Source: Podarcis raffonei (Eukaryota > Chordata > Lepidosauria > Squamata > Lacertidae). Taken from it: a DNA stretch of 64,000 bases. Made by a program: the position numbers and the translations under genes. Positions 48,721 through 63,832 of this stretch are shown here, piece by piece. Where the stretch lies: contig NC_070602.1 of the NCBI RefSeq assembly GCF_027172205.1, positions 21,360,501 to 21,424,500 of the forward strand, given 5' to 3'. The first letter of the stretch is position 1. Every line of letters begins with the position of its first letter. Below the pieces are notes generated by a model. The model was not told the origin of the DNA. It made no database searches and saw only the letters and a program-made list of their open reading frames with translations.

Positions 48721-51045
48721 TTTACTATTTATACCCTGCCCACCTGACTGGTTGGCCTCAGCCACTCTGGGCGGCTTCCAACATATATAAAAACGTAACA
48801 AAACATTAAACATCCAAAAACTTCCCTATACAGGGCTGCCTTCAGACGGCTGGGGGGGGGGGGTGTGTCAGACAACAGCATTCCCTCCAACATTTCTCTG
48901 AAGAAATAGGGATGTACAAAGGAAAAGGGGGACATTCTGGGATCAAATAAGAAACCAGGGTGGCTTTGGTAAATCTGGGACAGTTCCTGGAAAATAGGGA
49001 CACATAACTATCTCCCATAGCTGTCAACTTTTACATGCAAACGAACTGAAAAAGACTCTTATGAATTGAAAGTGGAGATGAAAAATGTAAACCCCCCCCC
49101 CCCCGTTTTTGTTAGTTTTGTAGCAAGGGAACATCTTTTATAAAAATTATTTAACAAAACAATAACACTGGGATTTGCTCCCAGAGGTGGTAGTGATACC
49201 ATAGGTATTAACTTTGGAGGGAGGGCGGTGGGGCTTAAGCCCACTCCATATTCCTCTGGAGGGGCTGAGCTCCCCTCAGGTAGCAGGCAGGGCGAGGAAA
49301 TTGACAAGTTCGCAGGTTCGCAGCTGCAGCACAGGGCCGTCCCATCTCTCTGTTGTGTCGCACCACACTTTCCATGCTTCTTTGGGACTTTATTCCTGTT
49401 TGCCGGCACTTCTTTGTGTTTATAAAGAATTTATACCCTGCCATGAAGAGCAGATAACCCGGCTGGCTCTACAAACTTCCTTGGGAGTGACAGGCTGCAA
49501 GGCCTCAGGCTGGGCCCAACGGATTGCAAAGCCGTGAAGGAAACTGAGCCAGGTAAGCTGACAGCCTCCCTAATATTAAATAGAAACAAAAGTTTCAATG
49601 CATTTAACAGGGACAAAAACCATTGGCCCCCCCCTCCCAAAGTTGGGGGTGTCTGTCACCATGAAAAACAACGAGTCTGAGGGAATTTTAAGGACTGTCT
49701 TTATATAAAGCGTAAGCGTTTGTAGGCCGGAGACTTCAGATTAGATAATTTAAATAATAACAGTTTTACAACAATCAAAGAATCAAACCATCAATTGTTA
49801 TTCATTTTAGTCTAAATGGAGCCATACGCCATGCTTCTTGTATTTTTGAACGTAATCACTATCTGTGACCTTAAATTGAATGGCCACGAAGTTGAGTTGA
49901 CTACATATTATCAGTGATTTTTTTTTCTAAAGAAATGTTTTGGGGTACTCTCATTTTGACTCAAGAAAATCACCATTTTATAGTTCAAATCCGGAAAAAT
50001 AAAAGCAGTAAATGGAGAAAAAGGTCGTCATCGGAGGTAGCAACGGGACTGCCGATTCACCGTGCTAGAGAAGAAATTAAATATTTTATTTTTTTTAGTT
50101 CTTCTCCCGTTAGATTCACAAAATGTTTAGGGGTATGCCTACCCCTGCGTTCCCCCCAGAAAAAAAGCACTGTATATTATTATTAATATTAATACTATGC
50201 TGTTGTAGCCACCCATTTCCCATCAGAGGAAGTATGCCCTAGCAAATCTTACTCCCTTTACAAATAAATACAGTTAAGTCTTTAAATTGCCACAGACCTT
50301 CTCATATTTTTATATACAACTTAGATAAAAAGAAGCAATGGCAAACTGATTAAAAGTGTGGGCATGGGAGAGGGTTTTCGCCAGCTAATATAAGCTTGTT
50401 CAGTGGGGCAGTTTGAGACAAAATACTACACTTTAATCCTGTGTGGATGTGGTCTATAAATGTCTGTAAATTCTGGATTGCTTGCATTGTTACATCATAA
50501 GCAGCAGGTCATCCTTAGATTAGATGTGTCAGGGGAATTAGTAGTGAAAGTACAGGTTTGCCACTGATCATACAAACAAATACAAATGCTGTGGGTTGGG
50601 GAGGGGAAGAGGATTAAGGGCAATTGGGGCTAGGGAGGAATACAGAGGTTTGGGGGCATGTGAGGAAGGGGGAGGATTCATAGGGGAGGTGGGGAGACAG
50701 GGGGCTGTTTGATTTTGTTGTAAAATTCCAAAAATAAATAACAAAAAGTTGTTTGCATTGCTAATTAAAAGTAAAAGGTTGTGTTTCTGCTGTCTGGATG
50801 TCATTTGCTAAAACCAAATGTGTTTTAAAAATTGAACCTATACAGCAGAAATACGCACCACTGTGTTCAATGGTGCTTACTCCCAACCATGCACAGAACT
50901 GCAGTCATGTGCCATAAATTTAATCATGAGATTTTATTAGTAATTTGTTTTAAATGTGTTTTTAAGGTGGATGGATTTTTTAAAGCAATGTGTTAGAAAA
51001 GCAAGATATTTTAATCCCGGTGGCCTGACTCTGGATTTTATTATG
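48721..51045. other. Intergenic, no supported gene
   Basis: It contains G and C homopolymer runs at 48853 and 49093 and low-complexity AT segments. Nothing has gene-like coding character. Confidence 0.45.
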
Positions 51046-51049
51046 GAGC

Positions 51050-51190
51050 TGTCATTGATGCACTACACAGGAATTGCCTCAAATGTTGCTGGGAACTGCA
51101 AATGGGGAGGAGAGCACTGTAGTACTCAGTTGCTCCTTGAGGGCTTCTCATAGGCATCTGGTTGGCCACAGTGAGAACAGGATGTTGGAT
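51050..51190 (+). repeat. Dispersed LINE-type 3' fragment
   Basis: 'gggaactgcaaatggggagg', 'ggcatctggttggccacagt' and 'gagaacaggatgttggataa' match the tail family at 13980 and 24040. Confidence 0.5.
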
Positions 51191-52460
51191 AAAATAATAA
51201 AATTGCTGTACTTGCATAATCATTACAAGTGACAGTATTCAGTTTGTCATAGTATTATTTATTTAGCTCTGGGAGGGTGAAGTACATCTATAAAGCCATT
51301 CCCTTTCACAAACAGGTAGAAAAATACATACATCTGGATGTGCTCTTATTGTCCAGAAGAAATGGAGCAGTAGTTTTCTATGCTAGTGAAACCAGCACAC
51401 TTCTCCAAACTTTGGCTTGGAGAAGACCTTCAGGAGTTTCAAAGCGGACAGAGGACATGCATTTCAAGACCCGAATTCTTCTCCAGTTTGAATTAAAATG
51501 CAAATCAGATACAAGTTCCTTCCTCTTGCCCCTTCCATTCAATGCAATGCAATGGAGAAACATTACTTCACTACTTTGAATAGGAGCATAATTGAGAGGG
51601 TGGAGGAACCCAAAACAAAAAATCTGAATACAGAAGAGGAAGACCATTCTTCCTTGGTTAACTTCATAGGTGGACTTCCCCTCACCAATTTTGCCCATGC
51701 GGCCTCTGAATTTGTACTAGGGAAACATTTTTCTTTTACACTGAATGGGAACAGGGTTGAAGGAAGGCTGAGAGGAAAGAAATTCTGACAATTCTTTGAA
51801 AGTTTTCCCTCTCCAACTCCTCCTGGAGATTTTCAGTCCTCCCTTGGAGAATATTCAGTGAAATGACCTTCCTTATTTTACCACCCACAAAGTAAGTGGA
51901 GAATTTGAGGGAGGGCCATTTTGACTCTGTTCTAGATTTTTAAAGACAGTGAGAGCCTCAGTTGGGCTCAGGAGAAAAAAAAATAGTTTTCTCATCCAAG
52001 TTCATCCAAGGTGGGCTTGGGAGATCTTGCCCATCTATGCTCTGTGCATAGGCAAAAAGTGAAAGTTATTTTTAGACAGTTTGTTCTAGCACCGGGAGAC
52101 TCCAAACTGAGTTTATTGGAATATCTCTCCAAATACAATTGTCCGCCTATGCTTTATTTTTAGCATTGACACATCTGCCAATCTCAGTGTACAGATTTAT
52201 AGAAGGGTTACCAAAAAAGCTTATGTTGTCACTCAGTTAAACAACTTTGCTGTATCTTGGGTAGGACATGCAAGGGAATCAAAAGGTCATCTCAGACAGG
52301 GGCCTTGACCCACCCAGCTTCTACAGCCTGCAGCACTTCAACCCACCAAGTCAAGGTTGGAGAATTTGCTGCTGGACTGCAGCTCACATTATCTCCAGCC
52401 ACCTAGCCAATGAAATGGGATTATGGGAGTTGTCCCAACGGAGCCCTCATGGCAAGAATG
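51191..52460. other. Intergenic, nothing recognised
   Basis: I see no coding or RNA feature here. Confidence 0.45.
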
Positions 52461-52464
52461 GGGA

Positions 52465-52570
52465 ACCTGCAGCCCTTCAGATATTCCTGGACTCCAGCCC
52501 CCATCTGCCCCAGCCAACATCAGGGGTGATGGGCGCAAGAGTCCAACCACCATTGAGGGTCACCAGTTCC
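52465..52570. repeat. Palindromic MITE-like element, diverged
   Basis: 'cagatattcctggactccag' and the mirror 'gggcgcaagagtccaaccac' are weak copies of the family at 22517. Confidence 0.4.
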
Positions 52571-53067
52571 TCAGTGGTTGACTCAGTTCCTTCCACTCTG
52601 ATTGGCTTCATTTAGCACAAAGAGTAACAAGACTTCTTCTCACCCATCACTCTCATACAGTGGAGGAGGAAGGTGGGGTGCAGGGGTGCAGTTTGCCTCA
52701 GGTGTCATCACTGAGGGTGTGTGTGTGACAAAATGAGTTTTACAAAAATTGTGCTCACGAAACTTTTTAGGAGTGAGGTGGTGGCTTAGGCACCTGCATG
52801 TTCCGCGCTGCCTGAAACAGCAGTGTGGGACTTGCGTCTGCCTACTACCTCTCCCTCAGACGCCCTACAGCTGAGGGGGAGGCAGCGAAGAGGCTCCAAG
52901 TGTTGGAGAGGCTTGCCCTGCCCACATGGGTGACTCGACACGCCCCCTAGCTACTCCGCTGCACACATATGCACATGAAGAGGCAAGAAAGATAAGAATG
53001 GTTTTTTTTGTGTGTGACTAATTTCTAAATCCTGCTATTTGCCCATTGCAATAATGTCTTCAACGTG

Positions 53068-53397
53068 GAAATCGTTATACAAAATACGGATTAAATATAA
53101 AGGAATATTGGAGCCCAAGATACCCCTGTGCTCGTCACCCACAGAAGCCATGGCAGTTAAAAAAGAAATATGAAAGGGGAATGGCCAACATCAGTCTTAG
53201 AAGTAGATAAGGATAAGCCAACATTGAAGCAATATGAGGAAATTAAAAACTCGCTACCAGACTGGCTACAATATTTCCAGCTACACCAAAGACTAGCTAT
53301 AGATTCAAAACAAGAAATTGCAAAGGAAACATCTAGATTTGAAAGAGAATCAATACTTGACAAAAAGAAAATTATTTCACAAGTGTATGATTATCTT
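53068..53397 (+). repeat. L1 ORF2 fragment, 5' part of the split copy
   Basis: One frame reads LPDWLQYFQLHQRLAIDSKQ and EIAKETSRFERESILDKKK, matching the spacer that precedes the WETKEEQ segment in squamate L1 ORF2 as I recall it. The 5' part of L1 is missing; the copy starts right after its target duplication. Confidence 0.8.
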
Positions 53398-53775
53398 AAA
53401 ATCATAAAACCCACTGACAAATACCCCTTCCTCTTGGTTCATGTGGGAACCAATGACACTGCAAGCAATAGCCTCCAGAAGATCAAAAGAGATTACGAGG
53501 CTCTGGGCAGGAAATTGAAGCAATTAAATGCACAAATTGTCATCTCATCTGTCCTCCCAGTTGAACGACGTGGCCCAGGGAGAGAGGGAAAAATAGTGGA
53601 AGTGAACAACTGGCTTCGCAAATGGTGTAAACAAGAACGGTTTGGATTCTTAGATCACGGACTGCAGTTTCTTGAAGATGGACTTCTGGCAAGCGATGGG
53701 CTGCACCTCACAACGGTTGGGAGGAATGTTTTTGCAAAAAATCTCAGAAACCTCATCAGGAGGGCTTTAAACTGA
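53398..53775 (+). CDS. CR1 ORF1 C-terminal SGNH-type esterase domain (partial)
   Basis: It reads [52 protein letters not shown] and stops at 53773-53775. GTND and the DGLHLT block correspond to the Asn- and Asp/His-bearing motifs of the lipolytic esterase fold in CR1 ORF1. The GDS-bearing N-terminal part is missing through 5' truncation. Its frame is open upstream into the L1 sequence as far as 53170. Confidence 0.8.
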   Translation, partial: KIIKPTDKYPFLLVHVGTNDTASNSLQKIKRDYEALGRKLKQLNAQIVISSVLPVERRGPGREGKIVEVNNWLRKWCKQERFGFLDHGLQFLEDGLLASDGLHLTTVGRNVFAKNLRNLIRRALN

Positions 53776-53780
53776 CTAAT

Positions 53781-56576
53781 GTGGGGGAGGGAGACAGTGC
53801 TCCTGAAGGTAGGAGTCTATCAATTGATGAAGATCATCATCCAAATGTCATAGACCGAATGGAGCAAACAGCACGCAGACCTAGTGGTGGGAGGAAAAAA
53901 TCCTTAAATAAGAGACACGGGGGAATGATTAATGGACTTCAATGTCTGTACACTAATGTGCAAAGCATGGGAAATAAACAAGATGAGCTTGAGCTCTTGG
54001 TACAGCAAACTAAATATGACATAATAGGCATCACTGAAACCTGGTGGGATAAGTCCCACGATTGGAATGCAATAATGGAGGGATACAATCTATTTCAGAG
54101 AAACAGACCAGACAAGAAAGGAGGAGGAGTGGCGTTATATGTCAGGGATGTGTATACCTGTGAAGAGATCCAAGATTTAGAACCTCAAAGCCAAAGTGAG
54201 AGCATTTGGGTCAAAATTAAGGGAGAGAAGAATAACAGTGACCTCATTGTGGGAGTTTGCTATAGATCCCCAAGCCAAACAGAGGACATAGATGATGCCT
54301 TCCTGGAACAGATGGCCAAGTATGCAAAAGGAAGGGAGATAGTAGTAATGGGGGACTTCAATTACCCGGATATTTGTTGGATGTCAAACTCAGCCAAGAG
54401 CATAAGGTCAAACAGATTCCTCACTGGCCTTGCAGACAACTTCATTGTCCAGAAAGTGGGAGAAGCAACAAGAGGAACAGCCATTTTAGATCTGGTCCTA
54501 ACCAATGTTGATGACCTGGTTAGTGGGGTAGAAGTGGAAGGATCATTAGGCGCGAGTGATCATGCTCTTCTGAAGTTTACTATACAGCGGAAAGGAGCAG
54601 CCAAGCATACTAGGACTCAATTTCTTGACTTTAAGAAAGCCGACTTCATAAAGCTTAGGGAAGTGCTGGGTGACATCCCATGGACAGTAATACTAAAAGG
54701 AAAGGGAGTTCATGATGGCTGGGAGTTTGTTAAGAGGGAGATAGTAAAAGCCCAACTTCAGGCAATACCAATGAGACGGAAACATGGAAGGTGCCTAAAG
54801 AAGCCAGGGTGGCTATCTAAAGAACTTTTAACTGAGTTAAGATTAAAAAAGGATGTGTACAAAAAATGGAAAAGGGGGGAAACCACCAAAGAGGAATTCA
54901 AACAAATAGCCAGCACGTGTAGACACAAAGTCAGAAAAGCTAAAGCACAGAATGAACTCAGGCTTGCTAGAGAGGTTAAAAGCAACCAAAAAGGCTTTTA
55001 TGGGTATGTTCATAGCAAAAGGAAGAACAAAGAAACAGTGGGGTCACTCAGAGGAGAAGATGGTGAAATGCAAACAGGGGACACAGAAAGGGCTGAACTC
55101 CTCAATGCCTTCTTTGCCTCAGTCTTCTCTGATAAAGAAAACAATGCCCGACCTGAAGAATTTGGAGCAAATGATTCAGCAGAGGAAACACAGCCCAGAA
55201 TAACTAAGGAGATAGTACAAGAATACTTGGCTAGTCTAGATGTATTCAAGTCTCCAGGGCCAGATGAACTGCATCCAAGAGTATTAAAAGAACTGGCAGA
55301 TGTGATTTCAGAACCACTGGCAGTCATCTTTGAGAATTCCTGGAGAACAGGCGAAGTCCTGGCAGACTGGAGGAGGGCAAATGTTGTCCCTATTTTCAAA
55401 AAGGGGAAAAGAGAGGAGCCAAATAATTACCGCCCAGTCAGTCTGACATCAATACCAGGGAAGATTCTGGAGCAGATCATTAAGCAAACAGTCTGTGAGC
55501 ACCTAGAAAGGAATGCTGTGATCACCAATAGTCAGCATGGATTTCTGAAAAATAAGTCATGTCAGACTAACCTGATCTCGTTTTTTGACAGAATTACAAG
55601 CCTGGTAGATGAAAGGAACGCAGTGGATGTAGCCTACCTTGATTTCAGCAAGGCATTTGACAAGGTGCCCCATGATATTCTTGTAAAGAAGCTGGTAAAA
55701 TGCGGTCTTGACTATGCTACCACTCAGTGGATTTGTAACTGGCTGACTGACCGAACCCAAAGGGTGCTCATCAATGGTTCCTCTTCATCCTGGAGAAGAG
55801 TGACTAGTGGGGTGCCACAGGGTTCTGTCTTGGGCCCGGTCTTATTCAACATCTTTATCAACGACTTGGATGATGGACTCAAGGGCATCCTGATCAAATT
55901 TGCAGATGACACCAAACTGGGAGGGGTGGCTAACACCCCAGAGGACAGGATCACACTTCAAAACGACCTTGACAGATTAGAGAACTGGGCCAAAACAAAC
56001 AAGATGAATTTTAACAGGGAGAAATGTAAAGTATTGCACTTGGGCAAAAAAAATGAGAGGCACAAATACAAGATGGGTGACACCTGGCTTGAGAGCAGTA
56101 CATGTGAAAAGGATCTAGGAGTCTTGGTTGACCACAAACTTGACATGAGCCAACAGTGTGACGCGGTAGCTAAAAAAGCCAATGCAATTCTGGGCTGCAT
56201 CAATAGGAGTATAGCATCTAGATCAAGGGAAGTAATAGTGCCACTGTATTCTGCTCTGGTCAGACCTCACCTGGAGTACTGTGTCCAGTTCTGGGCACCA
56301 CAGTTCAAGAAGGACACTGACAAACTGGAACGTGTCCAGAGGAGGGCAACCAAAATGGGCCTGGAAACGATGCCTTATGAGGAACGGCTAAGGGAGCTGG
56401 GCATGTTTAGCCTGGAGAAGAGGAGGTTAAGGGGTGATATGATAGCCATGTTCAAATATATAAAAGGATGTCACATAGAGGAGGGAGAAAGGTTGTTTTC
56501 TGCTGCTCCAGAGAAGCGGACACGGAGCAATGGTTCCAAACTACAAGAAAGAAGATTCCACCTACAAGCCTGGTAG
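53781..56576 (+). CDS. CR1 ORF2: endonuclease and reverse transcriptase
   Basis: About 931 residues. The APE-type endonuclease is marked by [10 protein letters not shown] (57-66), ITETWW (84-89), [10 protein letters not shown] (191-200) and SDHALLKF (259-266). The reverse transcriptase has [46 protein letters not shown] and FADDTK (707-712). The frame ends when the sequence jumps back to an earlier ORF2 segment at about 56563; the normal C-terminus ([20 protein letters not shown] ...) is found further on. No other break was seen. Confidence 0.93.
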   Translation: MGEGDSAPEGRSLSIDEDHHPNVIDRMEQTARRPSGGRKKSLNKRHGGMINGLQCLYTNVQSMGNKQDELELLVQQTKYDIIGITETWWDKSHDWNAIMEGYNLFQRNRPDKKGGGVALYVRDVYTCEEIQDLEPQSQSESIWVKIKGEKNNSDLIVGVCYRSPSQTEDIDDAFLEQMAKYAKGREIVVMGDFNYPDICWMSNSAKSIRSNRFLTGLADNFIVQKVGEATRGTAILDLVLTNVDDLVSGVEVEGSLGASDHALLKFTIQRKGAAKHTRTQFLDFKKADFIKLREVLGDIPWTVILKGKGVHDGWEFVKREIVKAQLQAIPMRRKHGRCLKKPGWLSKELLTELRLKKDVYKKWKRGETTKEEFKQIASTCRHKVRKAKAQNELRLAREVKSNQKGFYGYVHSKRKNKETVGSLRGEDGEMQTGDTERAELLNAFFASVFSDKENNARPEEFGANDSAEETQPRITKEIVQEYLASLDVFKSPGPDELHPRVLKELADVISEPLAVIFENSWRTGEVLADWRRANVVPIFKKGKREEPNNYRPVSLTSIPGKILEQIIKQTVCEHLERNAVITNSQHGFLKNKSCQTNLISFFDRITSLVDERNAVDVAYLDFSKAFDKVPHDILVKKLVKCGLDYATTQWICNWLTDRTQRVLINGSSSSWRRVTSGVPQGSVLGPVLFNIFINDLDDGLKGILIKFADDTKLGGVANTPEDRITLQNDLDRLENWAKTNKMNFNREKCKVLHLGKKNERHKYKMGDTWLESSTCEKDLGVLVDHKLDMSQQCDAVAKKANAILGCINRSIASRSREVIVPLYSALVRPHLEYCVQFWAPQFKKDTDKLERVQRRATKMGLETMPYEERLRELGMFSLEKRRLRGDMIAMFKYIKGCHIEEGERLFSAAPEKRTRSNGSKLQERRFHLQAW

Positions 56577-57347
56577 ATGAAGGGAACGCAGTGGATGTAG
56601 CCTACCTTGATTTCAGCAAGGCATTTGACAAGGTGCCCCATGATATTCTTGTAAAGAAGCTGGTAAAATGCGGTCTTGACTATGCTACCACTCAGTGGAT
56701 TTGTAACTGGCTGACTGACCGAGGCCTGGAAACGATGCCTTATGAGGAACGGCTAAGGGAGCTGGGCATGTTTAGCCTGGAGAAGAGGAGGTTAAGGGGT
56801 GATATGATAGCCATGTTCAAATATATAAAAGGATGTCACATAGAGGAGGGAGAAAGGTTGTTTTCTGCTGCTCCAGAGAAGCGGACACGGAGCAATGGAT
56901 CCAAACTACAAGAAAGAAGATTCCACCTAAACATTAGGAAGAACTTCCTGACAGTAAGAGCTGTTCGACAGTGGAATTTGCTGCCAAGGAGTGTGGTGGA
57001 GTCTCCTTCTTTGGAGGTCTTTAAGCAGAGGCTTGACAACCATATGTCAGGAGTGCTCTGATGGTGTTTCCTGCTTGGCAGGGGGTTGGACTCGATGGCC
57101 CTTGTGGTCTCTTCCAACTCTATGATTCTATGATTCTATAAACATTAGGAAGAACTTCCTGACAGTAAGAGCTGTTCGACAGTGGAATTTGCTGCCAAGG
57201 AGTGTGGTGGAGTCTCCTTCTTTGGAGGTCTTTAAGCAGAGGCTTGACAACCATATGTCAGGAGTGCTCTGATGGTGTTTCCTGCTTGGCAGGGGGTTGG
57301 ACTCGATGGCCCTTGTGGTCTCTTCCAACTCTATGATTCTATGATTC
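56564..57347 (+). repeat. Rearranged CR1 3' end: internal repeat copies and a second tail
   Basis: After 56563 the sequence repeats CR1 bases 55598-55752 (acaagcctggtagatga ... ctgactgaccga), then jumps to a repeat of 56357-56563, then runs to a normal 3' end at 57138. From 57139 a second 3' end starts at AAACATTAGGAAGAACTTCC and ends in ATTCTATGATTCC at 57347. Confidence 0.9.
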
Positions 57348-57353
57348 CTTTGC

Positions 57354-59490
57354 GTGAAACCTCTTGCCACTAACCTAGCTTTGTATTGCGGTTCTCCAGC
57401 TTCTTAAGACGATAAGCCCATCTGCAACTCACAGCCTGTTTGCCAGCCGGCAAATGTGTGAGGGAGAACACACCCAGAGACTCCATTGAGTTCATCTCCT
57501 TCTGCATCACCTCATGCCATTTGCTAGCTTCTTTCTGAGGCAACTTCTGAACATCCTCAAAGGATTCAGGTTCACACCTAGCCAAACCAGCCCACACACT
57601 AGTAGCTTCGTACCTGCCAGGTGGCTTTCCCTTGGTTGAGCTCACTGATCTCCTCAGTGTGAACTCTTGCACCCCCTCTGACTCACTAAGTCCAGACAAA
57701 CCCATCCCCTGTGTCATAGACCTCCCCCTCTGACCTGCTGCGCCTTTTGTGCCTCACAACTGGACCTGTAGGTGAGGATGGCTCACTCTATGGCTCAGAC
57801 TTAACAGAGACCTGTGGAGGGGTTTTGGGACTTCCCTTCGGAGGGGTTCGGAACCTCTCCCTTGGGCACTCCGGTGGCTGCGGACTGTGTTCCTCAGCAA
57901 CAGGTTCAGTTTCGTCCTCCTCCTCTTCCTCATCTGAGTCAAACTGTTCTGAAAGAACGTCTGGGTTCCCATGCACGCGTCGCCAACCATTCTGCTCACA
58001 GAACTCGGCACTGCAGCTAATAAGCAGCCTAGACTGATTGCCATTGGGATATGCGAAACGCCACGCCTTTGAACCCAGCTCATAGCCTACAAAGATCATC
58101 TTCCTGGACCTTGGTTCACCCTTTCTGCGATTGGCCTTTGGGATTAGAACCCAAGCCTCACAGCCAAACACACACAAGAAATCCACCTTGGGCTTCTTAA
58201 CATGCAGCAGAAAATAAGGTGTGTCCCCTACACTTGAATTGAACACTGTTTTGTCTGAAGCATGCAGTTCGATAGCTCTCCACCCAAAAGCGCTGTGGGA
58301 GACCTGAATCAAAAAGCAAAGCATTTGCTGCTTCCTGAAGAGTTCTATTCTTCCTCTCTGCAATCCCATTCTCTTGGGGACTATGTGGTGCTGTCAAACT
58401 GTGACAGATACCCTTCTGTTCTGAAGAAATTCTGCTGCGCAGAACCAGTGAATTCCACCCCCCAATCAGACTGAAACGAAACCATCCTGGTGGAAAAACA
58501 CAGCTCTATCACTGTGATCCAATCCCTGATCAATGCAGCTGCCTCACTCTTGTGTCTAAGCATGAACAACCAGGTGTGTTTCGAAAAATCATCGATCAGC
58601 ACAAGAATATGCTTCGATCCACTTAAAGAAGCCACCTGCATTGGTCCACATGAATCTGCGTGAACCAGTTCAAAGGGTCTGCTGGTCCTCCTGTCTGACC
58701 TGGGATATGTGCATGTGGTTACCTTGGCCTGCTTGCACGCTCTGCAGTCAAGGAACTTATCACAACCCTTAAATTTGCACCCAACTGTGTTCTCAGGGTC
58801 CTTCTTAACGTAAGACCATGACACATGTGAAAATCTTCGATGCCAAAGGTGAACACAACTATCATGTGGTGGTACGTTTGCACACTGCACTTGTGCCTCT
58901 TCAGGGGGATCAGCAACAGTAGCAATAGGCATCTCCACCACGAACAGTCTATCTTTGCCCTCAACGCTGTATAGCTTCTTCCCATCCCTGTAAAAAGAGC
59001 ACATGTTATTAGCAAACATCACATTGAAACCGTCAGCAACAAGAGCTGATACACTTAAAAGAGAATTGGCAACCTCAGGCACCACAAAAGCCTGCACTTC
59101 AGGATCTATAAAGAAACAGTAAAGCATTCCAGTCTCAGTGAGCTGTCTTTTGGAATCATCAGCCAGTGACACGTAGCATCCATTTTTTAAAGACGTGCAG
59201 TTCCGAAGCAGGCCACCAGATGGCACTAGGCAATGTGTAGCTCCAGTATCGACCACAAGTGACAAAGTGGCTCTTTGGCTGTCTTCCAACGTTGCCATAG
59301 CGACGCTTTTCCCCCGACTGGGGCCTTTGCTGTTTCCCAGAGAAACCATCGCAGCTGTGAGGTGATAAAAAGACTTGTCCTTGATAGAATCTGGTTTATC
59401 TAAAGAAGCTTCAACAGGATAGAATTCATGTAACTCTAAAGGGTGGTCGGAATGTGGCTTATTGCTTGAGCAAATGTTTGAGAGCATAGG
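57354..59490 (-). mobile_element. Ty1/Copia-class retrotransposon fragment (fossil)
   Basis: The minus strand shows, in order, a protease (VVDTGATHCLV), a GAG-pre-integrase zinc region (HLWHRRFSHVSW, CRACKQAK), an integrase core (ELVHADSCGPMQV, DDFSKHTWLFML, QENGIAERKNRTL), an integrase C-terminal part (FGCEAWVLIPKANR, FVGYE) with an acidic linker, and the beginning of the reverse transcriptase (WHEVMQKEMNSM, CRWAYRLKK). It is broken, with several breaks; the gag end and most of the reverse transcriptase and RNase H are absent, and no LTR pair was found. It is in opposite orientation to the surrounding CR1. Confidence 0.88.
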
Positions 59491-59525
59491 AACATTCTTC
59501 CTTATTTGGGTAAAGAGAAATGGGA

Positions 59526-59746
59526 TGTTCCAGCGGGGACAGAGAGTTTAATATTTTAATTAGGCAGTTGTGATAGGTGGTGACCTCTGCGCACAGAGGA
59601 AGGACTTGCACTTGGAGACAGGTGATATATAATCGTCTTTACCTGAACTGGGTGTGCCTGCTTTGGACACCCATTTTGCAAGTATGTTTTTGTGATAACT
59701 AAATAAATTTTTGCTGCTTCACTAACTTTACTCAGAATTTATTTCA
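59526..59746 (+). mobile_element. LTR-like unit with short leader (fossil, family unknown)
   Basis: A segment starting TGTTCCAGCGGG and ending TTATTTCA contains a TATA-like GATATATAATC (about 59626) and AATAAA (59703-59708), in the spacing of a short LTR in plus orientation. About 60 bases of possible leader (to 59808, with GGTCCCATTTGGGACC) follow before CR1 sequence takes over. No partner LTR was found. Confidence 0.5.
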
Positions 59747-59808
59747 AGGGTCCCATTTGGGACCAGTGTTTTTATATCTCACAAGCTGTGTCCAATTCCA
59801 GTGAGTTT

Positions 59809-59886
59809 GGTGTTTCCTGCTTGGCAGGGGGTTGGACTCGATGGCCCTTGTGGTCTCTTCCAGCTCTATGATTCTATGATTCTATG
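59809..59886 (+). repeat. CR1 3' tail (third copy in the block)
   Basis: 'gtgtttcctgcttggcaggg' through 'tctatgattctatgattcta' are the last roughly 80 bases of CR1 with ATTCTATG units, ending at the ATCTT junction with L1. Confidence 0.93.
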
Positions 59887-59891
59887 ATCTT

Positions 59892-60855
59892 CTGGAATGG
59901 GAAACAAAAGAAGAACAGTCATGGTTAAATGGGCACAGGACTTCGGGCATAATATACTTATGGAACAATGGGTGAGATTATGGACGGCAGACATTGAATT
60001 CATAGCATGCTATAATCTCAGGGAATATACCATAAAATGGCATATAGATGGCATCTTACCTGCAAAAAGCTTGCTAAAATGTATAAAGGAAAAACATCAA
60101 CCTGTTGGAGATGTAAAAAAGAGGAGGGATCATACTCTCATATGTGGTGGACCTGTATAGCCATTGGCAAATACTGGAATGATATTTATAATGAGTTTAA
60201 GAAACTATTTAAAATTACTTTTTAAAAAAAAACCCCAGAGATTTTCCTACTTTGTATTTTACCATCAGAAATTTAAAAAGATATAAGATCATTGTTTATG
60301 TATGGTATAACAGCAGCTAGGACCCTTATAGCAAGGAATTGGAAAAATGAAATGCTCCCAGAGATTACAGATTGGCAGATGCTCATGTTAGAATATCTAT
60401 AATTAGCAAAACTGACGGGATGAGTTAGAGGAATATCGAAACAAAAAACAACTAGAGAACGGATAATATTTAAGAATTATGTAAAACTTTATTGTACAAA
60501 TAATTCCATATTAGCAGAAATTGAGTGATATTTGTAAAGAAAAAAATCAAAGGAATGTATACAAGACAGAAAGAAATGATATTATACAATGTAAACCTAT
60601 GTAAGAAAGAATGTTATATCAAAGAGTATAATGAGAAGGATGGGAAGGATCGTGCCAATGAGTACTTTTACTATGTAAATAACTCTGTCTTCTTCTTTTT
60701 TTGATTTCTTTATTTCTTATCTTTGTTACTTCTTTATTTTTTATTTTTTATTTCTTTATAAATTTTATAAATTTTATATAATTTTCTTTTTTTTACCTGT
60801 TAAGAGTATAGACATGCAATTTTTTTAATCAATAAAGAGATAATTTTTTAAAAAA
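59892..60855 (+). repeat. L1 3' part of the split copy (ORF2 end, 3' UTR, A-rich tail)
   Basis: Broken frames read LEWETKEEQSWL, VKWAQDFGHNILMEQWVRLW, AKMYKGKTSTCWRCKKEEGS, YSHMWWTC, ITAARTLIARNWKNEMLPEI. An AT-rich 3' UTR follows, ending AATAAAGAGATAA and an A-run just before the target duplication. Confidence 0.88.
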
Positions 60856-61030
60856 AATGTCTTCAATGTGCAATAGTCTCTAGCAAGATCCCCAAAGTAA
60901 CAGTACCACAACTAGTCAGGTAAAAAGATAAGACTCCACACATGAAGAGATATTGTGTTATGGGTTTTTTGAACAAAGATTGGCCAGGCTGCAACTTTTC
61001 CACATGTGCAGCCCTCCTGAGGCAGGCTTT

Positions 61031-63832
<2,802 letters not shown>

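Larger units (their letters stand above)
53398..57138 (+). mobile_element. CR1 LINE, 5' truncated, nearly intact ORF2
   Basis: It contains the end of ORF1, a long ORF2 and a 3' end with ATTCTATG-type units (57116-57138). The region after 56563 is rearranged (see the separate entry). High identity between its internal copies, about one difference in 200, indicates youth. Confidence 0.92.
53053..60870 (+). mobile_element. Nested insertion block: L1 split by CR1, Copia and LTR-like pieces
   Basis: The outer element is a 5'-truncated L1 in plus orientation, bounded by AATGTCTTCAACGTG (53053-53067) and AATGTCTTCAATGTG (60856-60870), a 15-bp target duplication with one mismatch. Its ORF2 text stops at ...SQVYDYL (53397) and resumes ...LEWETKEEQSWL from 59892, with ATCTT on both sides of the break (53393-53397, 59887-59891). 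The 6.5 kb between holds CR1, Copia and an LTR-like unit, described separately. Confidence 0.88.
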
